Shown here piece after piece: positions 1-7,670 of a stretch of 64,000 nt of DNA. The stretch lies in NCBI RefSeq assembly GCF_000021565.1, contig NC_012440.1, forward strand, positions 822,210 through 886,209, given 5' to 3'. A model generated the notes under the pieces. The model worked only from the letters and a program-made list of their open reading frames with translations. It was not told where the DNA came from and searched no databases. The stretch comes from Persephonella marina EX-H1. GTDB lineage: Bacteria; Aquificota; Aquificia; Aquificales; Hydrogenothermaceae. A program made the translations under genes and the position numbers. The stretch's first letter is position 1. Every line of letters starts with the position of its first letter.

Positions 1-253
1 ACTCTTTCCTTTTTCATACCATACACTCAGAAGACTGATAAGCAACATAGGCAGTAGATCAGGAATACCTCTTCATCCACATAAACTTAGGCATACAGCT
101 GCAACAATAGCTTTAAAGTCTGGGGCAGAGCTCAGAGTTATTCAGGAGTTGCTGGGTCACGCATCTCCACTGACAACAGCAAGATATGCAAAAGTAGGTC
201 ATGAACAGCTTGTTAAGGCAACAAGGACATTGTCTGAAAGTATAGATCTATAA
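1..253 (+). CDS. Tyrosine recombinase, C-terminal fragment (5' end outside window)
   Basis: The reading frame is open from base 2 to the TAA at 251-253 and gives 83 residues with no start in the window. It carries the second half of a phage-integrase/XerC-XerD catalytic domain: the H-x-x-R box seen as HKLRHT, the third conserved His in LLGHAS, and the nucleophile Tyr in TTARYAKV. Such enzymes break and rejoin DNA through a phosphotyrosine bond, for chromosome dimer resolution or for element integration. The housekeeping XerC/XerD class fits the motif spacing, but the substrate cannot be decided from this end alone. Its stop overlaps the convergent hisF stop by 6 bases. Confidence 0.85.
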   Translation, partial: LFPFSYHTLRRLISNIGSRSGIPLHPHKLRHTAATIALKSGAELRVIQELLGHASPLTTARYAKVGHEQLVKATRTLSESIDL

Positions 254-1006
254 CCTTACCGGAATCCCTTTTTCCTTTAAAAACTCTTTAAGCTCCCCTA
301 TTGTAAGCTCTTTGAAATGGAAAAGTGAGGCAGCAAGTGCAGCATCAGCCTTCCCCTCTGTGAATGCATCATAAAAATCTTCCTTTTTTCCTGCTCCACC
401 TGAAGCTATAACAGGTATTGAAACGGCCTCACTTATGGCTCTTGTTAGAGCTATATCGTAACCATTTTTGGTTCCATCCCTGTCCATTGATGTTAGAAGT
501 ATCTCCCCTGCACCTAAATCCTCAACAGCTTTAGCCCATTCAACAGCATCTATACCTGTAGCTGTTCTTCCTCCGTTTATATAAACCTCCCATCTATCCT
601 TGCCTGTTCTTTTTGCATCTATCGCTACCACTATTGTTGACGAACCAAATCTTACAGCAGCTGATTCTACAAGGGATGGATTTTTTACTGCGGCTGTATT
701 TATAGATACCTTGTCAGCACCACTCTCAAGGAGTTTCCTCACATCCTCAAGTGATCTGACACCTCCCCCAACCGTTAGAGGCATAAAGACTGTCTCAGCT
801 GTCTGTTTAACAACATCAAGTATTATATCCCTTTCTTCTGCAGATGCTGTTATATCAAGGAAAACAAGTTCGTCAGCCCCTGCCTCGTCATAGGCTTTAG
901 CAGCCTCTACAGGGTCTCCCGCATCAACAAGATTAACAAAGTTAACACCTTTTACAACCCTTCCTTTATTAACGTCAAGACATGGGATTATTCTTTTAGC
1001 AAGCAT
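248..1006 (-). CDS. hisF: Imidazole glycerol phosphate synthase subunit HisF
   Basis: This is the 252-residue cyclase subunit of the histidine pathway. With glutaminase partner HisH it turns PRFAR and ammonia into imidazole glycerol phosphate and AICAR. The (beta/alpha)8 barrel is full length. The catalytic Asp pair is visible in [12 protein letters not shown] near residue 11 and VVAIDAKR near residue 130, and phosphate-binding glycines lie in VGGGVRS and ASGGAG. It is the last gene of a leftward run and overlaps the Toprim gene before it by 11 bases. No other histidine gene lies in the window, so the pathway is dispersed, as is common in Aquificota. Confidence 0.97.
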   Translation of the reverse strand: MLAKRIIPCLDVNKGRVVKGVNFVNLVDAGDPVEAAKAYDEAGADELVFLDITASAEERDIILDVVKQTAETVFMPLTVGGGVRSLEDVRKLLESGADKVSINTAAVKNPSLVESAAVRFGSSTIVVAIDAKRTGKDRWEVYINGGRTATGIDAVEWAKAVEDLGAGEILLTSMDRDGTKNGYDIALTRAISEAVSIPVIASGGAGKKEDFYDAFTEGKADAALAASLFHFKELTIGELKEFLKEKGIPVRL

Positions 1007-1382
1007 CTCTCACCTCGTTTTTTTTAAGTTCAGGTTCTCCTTCAAGAGGTATATTTTCTATCTCTTTTATATTGAATTTTTTTAAGAAATCTCTGAAATC
1101 TCTGTTAACAGGTATTCCTTCCCTCTGAAGTATCTGAAAGAACTTACAGAATATCTTTTCTCCGTGTTTATCCAGATCAAATAAAAGTATAACCTCACTG
1201 CAGTTTTCAACTTTTTCCAGAATATCATAAAATTTCTTTCCCTTGAGAGGTATTATATTTTTAATACCTAATTTTTTTAATCTATCCTCATCTTTTTTTC
1301 CTTCTACAAGAACAACAACATTTTCTCTGCTTCCTTCTTCTTTAAGCTTTTCTTTCCAGTCTTCAAAGGAGCTGAATTCCAT
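996..1382 (-). CDS. Small stand-alone Toprim domain protein
   Basis: This 128-residue protein has a Toprim nucleotidyl-transferase/hydrolase fold. The conserved Glu lies in [13 protein letters not shown] (about residues 22-34) and the DxD metal motif in [11 protein letters not shown] (about residues 67-77). Toprim domains bind Mg2+ in primases, topoisomerases, RNase M5 and OLD nucleases; short single-domain versions like this occur in archaea and thermophiles without a settled role. The C-terminal 40 residues are charged and have no motif I recognise. Its ATG overlaps the receiver gene's stop by one base, so translation is probably coupled. RNase M5-like RNA processing is possible but not shown. 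Confidence 0.75.
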   Translation of the reverse strand: MEFSSFEDWKEKLKEEGSRENVVVLVEGKKDEDRLKKLGIKNIIPLKGKKFYDILEKVENCSEVILLFDLDKHGEKIFCKFFQILQREGIPVNRDFRDFLKKFNIKEIENIPLEGEPELKKNEVRDAC

Positions 1383-1864
1383 TATTTCTTTTTGAAAATA
1401 TTCTTTAAGGCGTTTATGATCTTTTGGATTATGGATTTCAGGAGAGATCTGTCCACCTCTTCCTCTTCTAATCTCTCCCTTATGTACTCCTCACCTTTTA
1501 CTTTTTTAAGGTGCTCAAGTATCTCTGTAAAAACCTCCAGAGGGTTGAATGGTTTTTCAAGAATGGCTGTCACTTTCATATGTTCAAAAAACTCCTTTTC
1601 CTCATCGGAGAGGGGACTGCTGAGGACAATAAAAGGCAGTTCTTTTATATCCTCATTTTTTCTCATAAAGGAAAGTATCTCCCAGGTTGGCTGACCGTTA
1701 AGCCTTATCTCAGCTACTATTCCGTCAATATCCCTTTCAGATGAAAGTATCTCCTTTGCCTCCTGAATTGACCTTACCTGTATCACCTTTGAGTTACTGA
1801 ACTGAGCTACATCCTGTAGTACTCTGTAGGTCTCAACATCATCATCAAGCAGGAGTATCTTCAT
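1382..1864 (-). CDS. Receiver-like protein with Glu at the phosphoacceptor site
   Basis: Residues 1-115 look like a CheY-type receiver domain: the acidic triad D7-D8-D9 after strand 1, Ser82/Ser83 at the conserved Thr/Ser position, and Lys104 before Pro in LEKPFNP. Where an Asp phosphoacceptor is expected, the sequence DGIVAEIRL has Glu52 (GAG at 1709-1711), which often mimics the phosphorylated state. The remaining 45 residues are highly charged and helical, ending in a Lys-rich tail without a DNA-binding domain. The protein may therefore be constitutively on, or act only through protein contacts. It is packed between mqnD (11-base gap) and the Toprim gene (1-base overlap). No histidine kinase is nearby. 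Confidence 0.75.
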   Translation of the reverse strand: MKILLLDDDVETYRVLQDVAQFSNSKVIQVRSIQEAKEILSSERDIDGIVAEIRLNGQPTWEILSFMRKNEDIKELPFIVLSSPLSDEEKEFFEHMKVTAILEKPFNPLEVFTEILEHLKKVKGEEYIRERLEEEEVDRSLLKSIIQKIINALKNIFKKK

Positions 1865-1875
1865 CTATCCTTCCC

Positions 1876-2730
1876 TTATACAAATTTTATTTCTGGCAAG
1901 GTATCTATAAATCCTTTTTCGTAAGCTTCTTTTAAGAAAAGCTCAATGGCCTTTCTTCCCCTTTCTCCGTAATCGACTGTAAGCTCATTTACATACATAC
2001 CTATAAATCTGTCAGCCTTTTCCTTTGTCATTCCTCTTGCGTACTTCAATGCATACTCAACGGCCTCATCCCTGTGTTCAAGTGAGTATTTTATACTTTC
2101 CCTCAGTATTTCAGATACCTCTTTCATAACCTCTTCACCTAAATCTTTCCTGATTACATTTCCACCAAGGGGAAGTGGAAGACCTCCTGTCTTTTCGTAC
2201 CACCACTTTCCTAAATCAACAATACATACAAGACCTTCATCCTGGTATGTTAACTGTCCCTCATGTATTATAAGACCTGCATCAACCTTTCCTTCCTTCA
2301 CTGCAGGAATGATCTCATCAAAATCTATAACTTCGTAATCAAAATCAGAGGTTTCAAGGAAGAGTTCAAGGGCGAGAAATGCTGATGTCAGTTTACCAGG
2401 AACAGCTATCTTTTTATTCTTCAGTTCAGAAACATCAAAACTTTCCCTTGCAACAATCATTGGACCGTAATTATCGCCCATACTTGCCCCACTTGATAGA
2501 AGGGCGTACTTGTCTGCAACATACGGAAATGCATGGATTGAGATCGCACTTACCTCATAAACACCTTTTAAAGCTTTCTGGTTTAATGTCTCTATATCAG
2601 ATAAAACATCAATAAATCTGTAACCCTTTGTATCAATCTTGTTCTGATTGATAGCATAAAACATAAAAGCATCATCAGAGTCAGGGCTGTGAGCCACATG
2701 GATTACCATTTTTTCTTCTTTTATAGCCAT
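1876..2730 (-). CDS. mqnD: 1,4-dihydroxy-6-naphthoate synthase MqnD
   Basis: MqnD converts cyclic dehypoxanthine futalosine to 1,4-dihydroxy-6-naphthoate in the futalosine route to menaquinone. The N-terminus carries the family signature SPDSDDAFMFYA, and the periplasmic-binding-protein-like fold shows MGDNYGPMIVA and a central HEGQLTY whose His fits the catalytic His of the family. Length (284 residues) is normal. I place the start at the ATG ending at 2730 because GGAG sits six bases upstream of it; an upstream TTG at 2742 is possible but has no ribosome site. Together with the divergent mqnE this indicates menaquinone rather than ubiquinone as the respiratory quinone. Confidence 0.92.
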   Translation of the reverse strand: MAIKEEKMVIHVAHSPDSDDAFMFYAINQNKIDTKGYRFIDVLSDIETLNQKALKGVYEVSAISIHAFPYVADKYALLSSGASMGDNYGPMIVARESFDVSELKNKKIAVPGKLTSAFLALELFLETSDFDYEVIDFDEIIPAVKEGKVDAGLIIHEGQLTYQDEGLVCIVDLGKWWYEKTGGLPLPLGGNVIRKDLGEEVMKEVSEILRESIKYSLEHRDEAVEYALKYARGMTKEKADRFIGMYVNELTVDYGERGRKAIELFLKEAYEKGFIDTLPEIKFV

Positions 2731-2760
2731 CTTACTCTCCAACAGTTATTTTTATTAATT

Positions 2761-3579
2761 TTATAACAATTTTACTAACTTTCCAAAGTTATAAAAGTCG
2801 TGATAAACAGGTGCTTTTATATCAACAACCTTTCCTGTAAATGGGTGTAAAAATCTAAGTCTGTATCCGTGAAGCATCTGTCTTTTTACATTCTTTGTGA
2901 GGGGATCCTCGACCTTTTTTAATCCATAAATCTTATCTCCGACTATAGGGTGTCTTATCTTTGAGGAATGGATTCTTATCTGGTGTTTCCTTCCTGTTTT
3001 TATCTCAACTTCAAAAAGAGTGAAACCCTTTGAGATCTTTTTTGTAAAAAATATTGATTTTGCGTACTTTTTATCAACAGGCATATTAACAACCTTTTTT
3101 TTGAATTTTGCCTCCCCATATGATATGGAAAGGTAAACTTTTACTACCTCTTTCCTGTGCCACAGATCCTTAAACCTGTGAAAGATCTTTTCATTTTTTG
3201 CAAATAGAAGGACTCCTGAGGTTTCCCTGTCAAGTCTGTGAATTGCCTTTAATCTTCTGTCTAAAACCTTTCTCAACTGATATTCAACTGATCCTTTTCT
3301 GCCTTCGGATTCTAAAAAAGGTGGTTTTTGAACGGCTAATATAAACTGATCTTCGTATATTACGCTTTTTTCAGGTTTCCAGCTGAAAGAGTTATCTATG
3401 TCTGCTATCTCAACGATATCACCTTTTTTTAATGTATGTGAGGCTATCCAGACCCTTTTACTGTTAACAAAAACATTTTTGCTGTCTATAATCTCTTTTG
3501 CCTTATTCTTTGTCAGGCCTAACACTTCTGAGATGAAACTCTTAAGATCTGTCTCTTTATTTACAGGAAACTTCTTCAT
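2761..3579 (-). CDS. RluA-family pseudouridine synthase with S4 domain
   Basis: This is a 272-residue RNA pseudouridine synthase. Residues 1-60 form an S4-like RNA-binding domain. The catalytic motif with the essential Asp is HRLDRETSG, followed by LLFAKN, and the later KTGRKHQIRIH is also typical of RluA/RluC/RluD enzymes. The target base cannot be assigned: a second family member (rluD-like) lies at 6711-7670, so this one probably modifies a different 23S rRNA or tRNA position. The start has GGAGAG seven bases upstream and overlaps the hydrolase stop by 4 bases. Confidence 0.9.
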   Translation of the reverse strand: MKKFPVNKETDLKSFISEVLGLTKNKAKEIIDSKNVFVNSKRVWIASHTLKKGDIVEIADIDNSFSWKPEKSVIYEDQFILAVQKPPFLESEGRKGSVEYQLRKVLDRRLKAIHRLDRETSGVLLFAKNEKIFHRFKDLWHRKEVVKVYLSISYGEAKFKKKVVNMPVDKKYAKSIFFTKKISKGFTLFEVEIKTGRKHQIRIHSSKIRHPIVGDKIYGLKKVEDPLTKNVKRQMLHGYRLRFLHPFTGKVVDIKAPVYHDFYNFGKLVKLL

Positions 3580-4343
3580 AACTCTCCATCACATTTTTTA
3601 AGGAACTGTAATATATACCCTTTTACCTTAGGTATCAATGGTTTCCCGTGGTATTTACCTGATATAAGGATCAGGGTCCCGTTATTCAGTCTTTCCATAA
3701 GATAAAGACTTACTTTTGAAGAACCTAAAGGATCGTTTAATGAGGATACGATCATTACAGGATTTTCGTAATAGCTGAGAGAAAGATCTATCCTTTCTTT
3801 ACCTACAGATACAGGTGATCCTGGAGATATTGAAACTAAACATTTTATATCCTGCTGTAATACTACAGGGAATATTGAGATTCCTCCAAGTGATGACCCT
3901 ACAAGTATAACTCTTTCAGGATCAATATTCTCACTTTCAATAAGATGGTCTATCCATAGGGATATGTCATCAGGGATTAGAGAGAAATTTACATTCTGAT
4001 TACTCTTTTTAAAAAAGTTGATAATATCAGCAGGTGATCTGAAATTCTCCTTGAAGAATATTTTTGTTTCTTTTCCGTTTTTCAAAATTGATTTTCCGTG
4101 CCCTCTAAGGTCTATCAGTAAAACAGCGTAACCGGACTCAATTAACGATGGGTAAAAATCCTCCCACATTTTGAGAGAACTTCCAAACTGGTGGACGAGG
4201 ACAGCAACTGGAGGTTTCTTTTTACCTTCAGGTTTATAGAGCTGTCCTTTTAAAACAAAGCCGTCATCTGAAAATATCTGAACATCTTTTCCCATTGATA
4301 TTCCTGTAAGTAAAATCAGATAGATAATAAAAAAGTAAAACAT
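3576..4343 (-). CDS. Exported alpha/beta hydrolase
   Basis: This 255-residue protein begins with a hydrophobic segment (residues 1-18, MFYFFIIYLILLTGISMG) that looks like a signal peptide or anchor. An alpha/beta hydrolase fold follows. The nucleophile elbow is VGSSLGG, the likely acid lies in SSLNDPLGSS and the likely His in KYHGKPL; the oxyanion region is VLVHQFGSS. Substrate is unknown; dienelactone-hydrolase or acyl-esterase types fit equally. It opens the leftward six-gene run and faces mqnE, so the 65-base gap at 4344-4408 must hold both promoters. Confidence 0.8.
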   Translation of the reverse strand: MFYFFIIYLILLTGISMGKDVQIFSDDGFVLKGQLYKPEGKKKPPVAVLVHQFGSSLKMWEDFYPSLIESGYAVLLIDLRGHGKSILKNGKETKIFFKENFRSPADIINFFKKSNQNVNFSLIPDDISLWIDHLIESENIDPERVILVGSSLGGISIFPVVLQQDIKCLVSISPGSPVSVGKERIDLSLSYYENPVMIVSSLNDPLGSSKVSLYLMERLNNGTLILISGKYHGKPLIPKVKGYILQFLKKCDGEL

Positions 4344-4408
4344 AGTATGTTCACCTTTCTTAATTTTGTATATATTATTTTATCAGTGATTAATTAATGG
4401 AGGCTGTT

Positions 4409-5533
4409 ATGTTTTCTATTGATATTGAAAGAGCTGTTTCACTCGCATCTGATAAGGATCTTTTCCCGGTTATAGATAAGGTTCTTTCAGGAAAGAGGCT
4501 CTCATCTGAAGATGGTCTTAAGCTTTTTGAAACAGGCGATCTTCTGACAGTTGGGATACTCGCTAACTATGTAACGGAGAAGAAAAACGGTAAGTATGCT
4601 TACTTTGTTATAAACAGGCAGATAAACCCTACAAATATATGTGCCCTTGACTGTAAGTTCTGTGCTTTTGCAACTATGGACAGGAATGATCCAAAGGCAT
4701 ACGAGATGAGTTATGAGGATATTATTTCTAAAGCTGATTATGCTGTTAAACAGGGTGCATCTGAGGTTCATATAGTTGGCGGTCTTCATCCAGACTGGGA
4801 TTTTCAGGTTTATCTTAATATGATCTCTATTCTGAGGAAGAACTTTCCTGATCTTCATATAAAAGCATTTACAGCTGTTGAGATAGATTACTTCTCAAGG
4901 ATATCAGGACTTTCATATGAGGAGGTTCTTGTAAGTCTTAAAGAGGCAGGACTTAACAGTCTCCCAGGTGGTGGTGCAGAGATATTCTCACCAAGGGTTA
5001 GAAGAATTATCGCTCCTACAAAGATAGGCTGGAAGAAGTATCTTGAGATACACAAAACGGCTCACAGACTTGGATTAAACTCTACTGTAACAATGCTTTA
5101 CGGACATGTTGAGACATATGAGGAGAGGGTTGATCATATACTTAAGATCAGAGATGCTCAGGATGAGACAGGTGGTTTTACATGCTTTATACCCCTCGCA
5201 TACCAGCCTGAGAACAATGATCTGAATATAACAGAGCATACATCTGGTGTTGATGACCTGAAAACTATAGCTGTAGCAAGGCTTCTTCTTGACAATCTTC
5301 CCCATATTAAAGCCTACTGGGTTATGATAGGGGAGAAGATAGCCCAGACAGCTTTAAACTTTGGTGCTGATGATATGGATGGGACTGTTATGGAGGAGAA
5401 GATAGCACATTTTGCAGGTGCTAAATCACCAACTCAACAGCAGAAGGAGAAACTTATCAGACTTATAAAGGAAGCAGGAAAGATACCTGTTGAGAGGGAT
5501 ACACTTTACAACCACATACATGTTTACCAGTGA
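4409..5533 (+). CDS. mqnE: Aminodeoxyfutalosine synthase MqnE (radical SAM)
   Basis: MqnE joins SAM and 3-[(1-carboxyvinyl)oxy]benzoate to make aminodeoxyfutalosine, an early step of the futalosine menaquinone pathway. The radical SAM cluster ligands are in CALDCKFCAF (CxxxCxxC). PGGGAEIFSPRVR and the C-terminal NHIHVY are typical of MqnE rather than MqnC. The start is set at the ATG at 4409, giving 374 residues, because GGAGG at 4399-4403 sits five bases before it. The in-frame ATG at 4397 would place that ribosome site inside the gene. It is divergent from the run containing mqnD. Confidence 0.9.
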   Translation: MFSIDIERAVSLASDKDLFPVIDKVLSGKRLSSEDGLKLFETGDLLTVGILANYVTEKKNGKYAYFVINRQINPTNICALDCKFCAFATMDRNDPKAYEMSYEDIISKADYAVKQGASEVHIVGGLHPDWDFQVYLNMISILRKNFPDLHIKAFTAVEIDYFSRISGLSYEEVLVSLKEAGLNSLPGGGAEIFSPRVRRIIAPTKIGWKKYLEIHKTAHRLGLNSTVTMLYGHVETYEERVDHILKIRDAQDETGGFTCFIPLAYQPENNDLNITEHTSGVDDLKTIAVARLLLDNLPHIKAYWVMIGEKIAQTALNFGADDMDGTVMEEKIAHFAGAKSPTQQQKEKLIRLIKEAGKIPVERDTLYNHIHVYQ

Positions 5534-5534
5534 T

Positions 5535-5759
5535 ATGGATAGAAGAGATATAAAGGATTATCTTTTAGCCTTTTCTGTTTTGGCTGTTGTTCTTATAGTT
5601 TTTGTTGTGATCCTGATATCTGTTCCTTATCTTTTTTACCTGTTTTTTAAGATATTCTTTCTTACACTACAGTTTGGGATACTGTTTATAATCGTTTTCT
5701 GGCTTGTTATCGTTCTTATTGCATGGACTGTGAAAATAATATCTATCAGTAGATATTAG
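5535..5759 (+). CDS. Small two-helix membrane protein, unknown function
   Basis: This reading frame of about 74 residues starts one base after the mqnE stop with the ATG at 5535; an ATG at 5520 inside mqnE is the alternative. After a charged head (MDRRDIKDY) come two strongly hydrophobic segments, about residues 10-33 and 38-67, so it should sit in the inner membrane. There is no good ribosome site, but close spacing to mqnE would allow coupling. Its 3' end overlaps the convergent transporter gene by 14 bases. I recognise no family. The clean hydrophobic pattern supports a real gene, but a chance frame is not excluded. Confidence 0.45.
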   Translation: MDRRDIKDYLLAFSVLAVVLIVFVVILISVPYLFYLFFKIFFLTLQFGILFIIVFWLVIVLIAWTVKIISISRY

Positions 5760-6636
5760 GACATTTGAAATCTTCAGTCTCAGGCTGTATTGTTACATGG
5801 TTTATCCCCTTTTCCCCCATTATCTGGGATATCCTCTGAACCTTTCTGTCAAACTCCTCAACAGTTACAGACGGTTTAAGGACAACATGGGCGGTAAGGT
5901 ATATATCCTTTGAGGATAAAGCCCAGACATGGAGATCATGTAGTTCAAGGATATCCTTACACTCTTTTAATATAATCTCCTGTATCTCCTTTGTATTGAT
6001 ATCCGGTGGGACAGACTCCATAAGTATCATGTATGTTTTTTTTAAGACAGGGTATGTTTCCTTAAATATGTAGAGACTGAAAAGTATTGATATTAATGGG
6101 TCTACCCAGTAAATCTTATAGAAGTATATAAGAATACCACCGATAACCACTCCTACAGATATACCAGCATCACTGAGGAGATGCAGATATGCAGCCTTTA
6201 TATTAAGGTCCTCGTGTCCATGTTTGTCCTGGTCATGTTTGTGTAATCCAAGAAAATATGCAGATAGAGCGTTTACAACAAATGCTATAAATCCCACAAT
6301 GATTACATATATACTGTCAACCTCCTGTGGAAAGAAGAGCCTTTCAATACTGCTTATTATAATGAGAACGATAGCACCAACCAGGAATGCAGAGTTTATA
6401 AACCCTGCCATCGCCTCGGATCTGAGATAACCAAAAGTCATCTTTTCAGTTGGTTTTTTAGTCATAAATACAGCAGCTATAAAGGCTATAACAAGTGATA
6501 TAACATCCTGAAAGTTATGGACGGCATCTGTGATAAGAGCAAGAGAGTGGGCGTATATACCAAAGCCTATCTGTGATACAACAATAATAAGGTTTAAGAT
6601 TATTACAGTTATGAGTATCTTCTTTTTCTTCTCCAT
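5746..6636 (-). CDS. Cation diffusion facilitator family transporter
   Basis: This 296-residue metal/proton antiporter of the CDF (CzcD/ZitB) family exports divalent cations, usually Zn2+. Six membrane segments precede a cytoplasmic C-terminal domain ending in a short tail with ETEDFKCP. The two HxxxD metal-site halves are visible in DAVHNFQDV (helix 2) and LHLLSDAG (helix 5), and a His-rich loop, LHKHDQDKHGHED, lies between helices 4 and 5, as in Zn exporters. GGTGG precedes the ATG. It stands alone on its strand between mqnE and rluD, 3 kb from the RND metal pump. Confidence 0.93.
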   Translation of the reverse strand: MEKKKKILITVIILNLIIVVSQIGFGIYAHSLALITDAVHNFQDVISLVIAFIAAVFMTKKPTEKMTFGYLRSEAMAGFINSAFLVGAIVLIIISSIERLFFPQEVDSIYVIIVGFIAFVVNALSAYFLGLHKHDQDKHGHEDLNIKAAYLHLLSDAGISVGVVIGGILIYFYKIYWVDPLISILFSLYIFKETYPVLKKTYMILMESVPPDINTKEIQEIILKECKDILELHDLHVWALSSKDIYLTAHVVLKPSVTVEEFDRKVQRISQIMGEKGINHVTIQPETEDFKCPNIY

Positions 6637-6710
6637 CCTGCCACCTTGAAAGAATAAGACTTAATATTATAATGTGTTTCCTGCGGAAAATTTAAAGGAG
6701 GTTTTTTTAT

Positions 6711-7670
6711 TTGAATCATAAAGATGAGATTCTCAGCTTTATGGTTGATGAAGAGTATGATAGGAAGAGACTGGATCAGTTTCTGTCTTCAGTTTACCCG
6801 GAGTACTCAAGATCTTACTTCCAGAAACTTATAAAGGATGGTTATGTTTTTGAGGATGGTAAAGATATTAAAAAACCTTCTTATAAAGTCAGAAAAGGAC
6901 AGGAGATAACATTGGTTATTCCACCTCCAGAAACGCTGGAGATAAAACCTGAAAATATACCTGTTGATATCCTGTTTGAGGATGAAGATATAGCTGTTGT
7001 TTACAAGCCTGCAGGTATGGTTGTTCATCCTTCTCCAGGACATACATCAGGTACTCTTGTTAACGCACTTCTTTACCATTTCAGGAATATCTCAGAGTAC
7101 GGTGGAAAGGAAAGGGCTGGTATAGTTCACAGGCTTGATAAGGATACAGCAGGACTTATGATAATAGCAAAGTCAGAGTTTGCACATAAAGAGCTACAGA
7201 AACAGTTTCAGGAGAGAACCGTTGATAAAAGGTATATTGCCGTTGTAACAGGTATCGTTCAGAATGATCACGGTTTTATAGACCTTCCTATAGGAAGATC
7301 AATATACAACAGGAAGAAGATGGGAACAGAGGCAACAAATCTCAGAGATGCCCTTACAGAGTACTGGGTGAAAAATAGATCAGAAAAGGAGAATCTAACA
7401 GTTGTAGATATAAAACTTCATACAGGAAGAACACACCAGATAAGGGTACATTTCTCAGCTATTGGTCATCCATTATTCAACGATAAGGTTTATGGTTTTA
7501 AAAAGAGCCAGCTTAGATCAGAAAAGATGAGAAGTATATCAGATCAGACTTTATACCATGCACTTTTAGCTTACAGGATAGCTTTTGATCATCCAAGAAC
7601 TGGAGAAAAGATAGATATAACCCTTCAGAAGTTACCTGAGCATATAAGTAAGGTTATAGAGGCTATCTGA
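6711..7670 (+). CDS. rluD: RluD-type 23S rRNA pseudouridine synthase
   Basis: This 319-residue RluA-family enzyme has an N-terminal S4 domain (about residues 14-75) and the catalytic motif HRLDKDTAGLM, followed later by LHTGRTHQIRVH. The size and the GIVHRLDKDTAGL context match RluD, which makes pseudouridines in helix 69 of 23S rRNA; exact target assignment is inference. Translation most likely starts at the TTG at 6711, because AGGAGG at 6696-6701 lies nine bases upstream and no ATG is suitably placed. Its 3' end overlaps the convergent recN by 8 bases. Confidence 0.9.
   Translation: MNHKDEILSFMVDEEYDRKRLDQFLSSVYPEYSRSYFQKLIKDGYVFEDGKDIKKPSYKVRKGQEITLVIPPPETLEIKPENIPVDILFEDEDIAVVYKPAGMVVHPSPGHTSGTLVNALLYHFRNISEYGGKERAGIVHRLDKDTAGLMIIAKSEFAHKELQKQFQERTVDKRYIAVVTGIVQNDHGFIDLPIGRSIYNRKKMGTEATNLRDALTEYWVKNRSEKENLTVVDIKLHTGRTHQIRVHFSAIGHPLFNDKVYGFKKSQLRSEKMRSISDQTLYHALLAYRIAFDHPRTGEKIDITLQKLPEHISKVIEAI

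Noticed and set aside
600-893. Long opposite-strand reading frame within hisF
   Set aside because: It is a shadow of hisF with Ser/Thr-rich, low-complexity content and no ribosome site. The same applies to the plus-strand frame at 7919-8572 inside recN and the minus-strand frame at 13517-14038 inside the RND pump.
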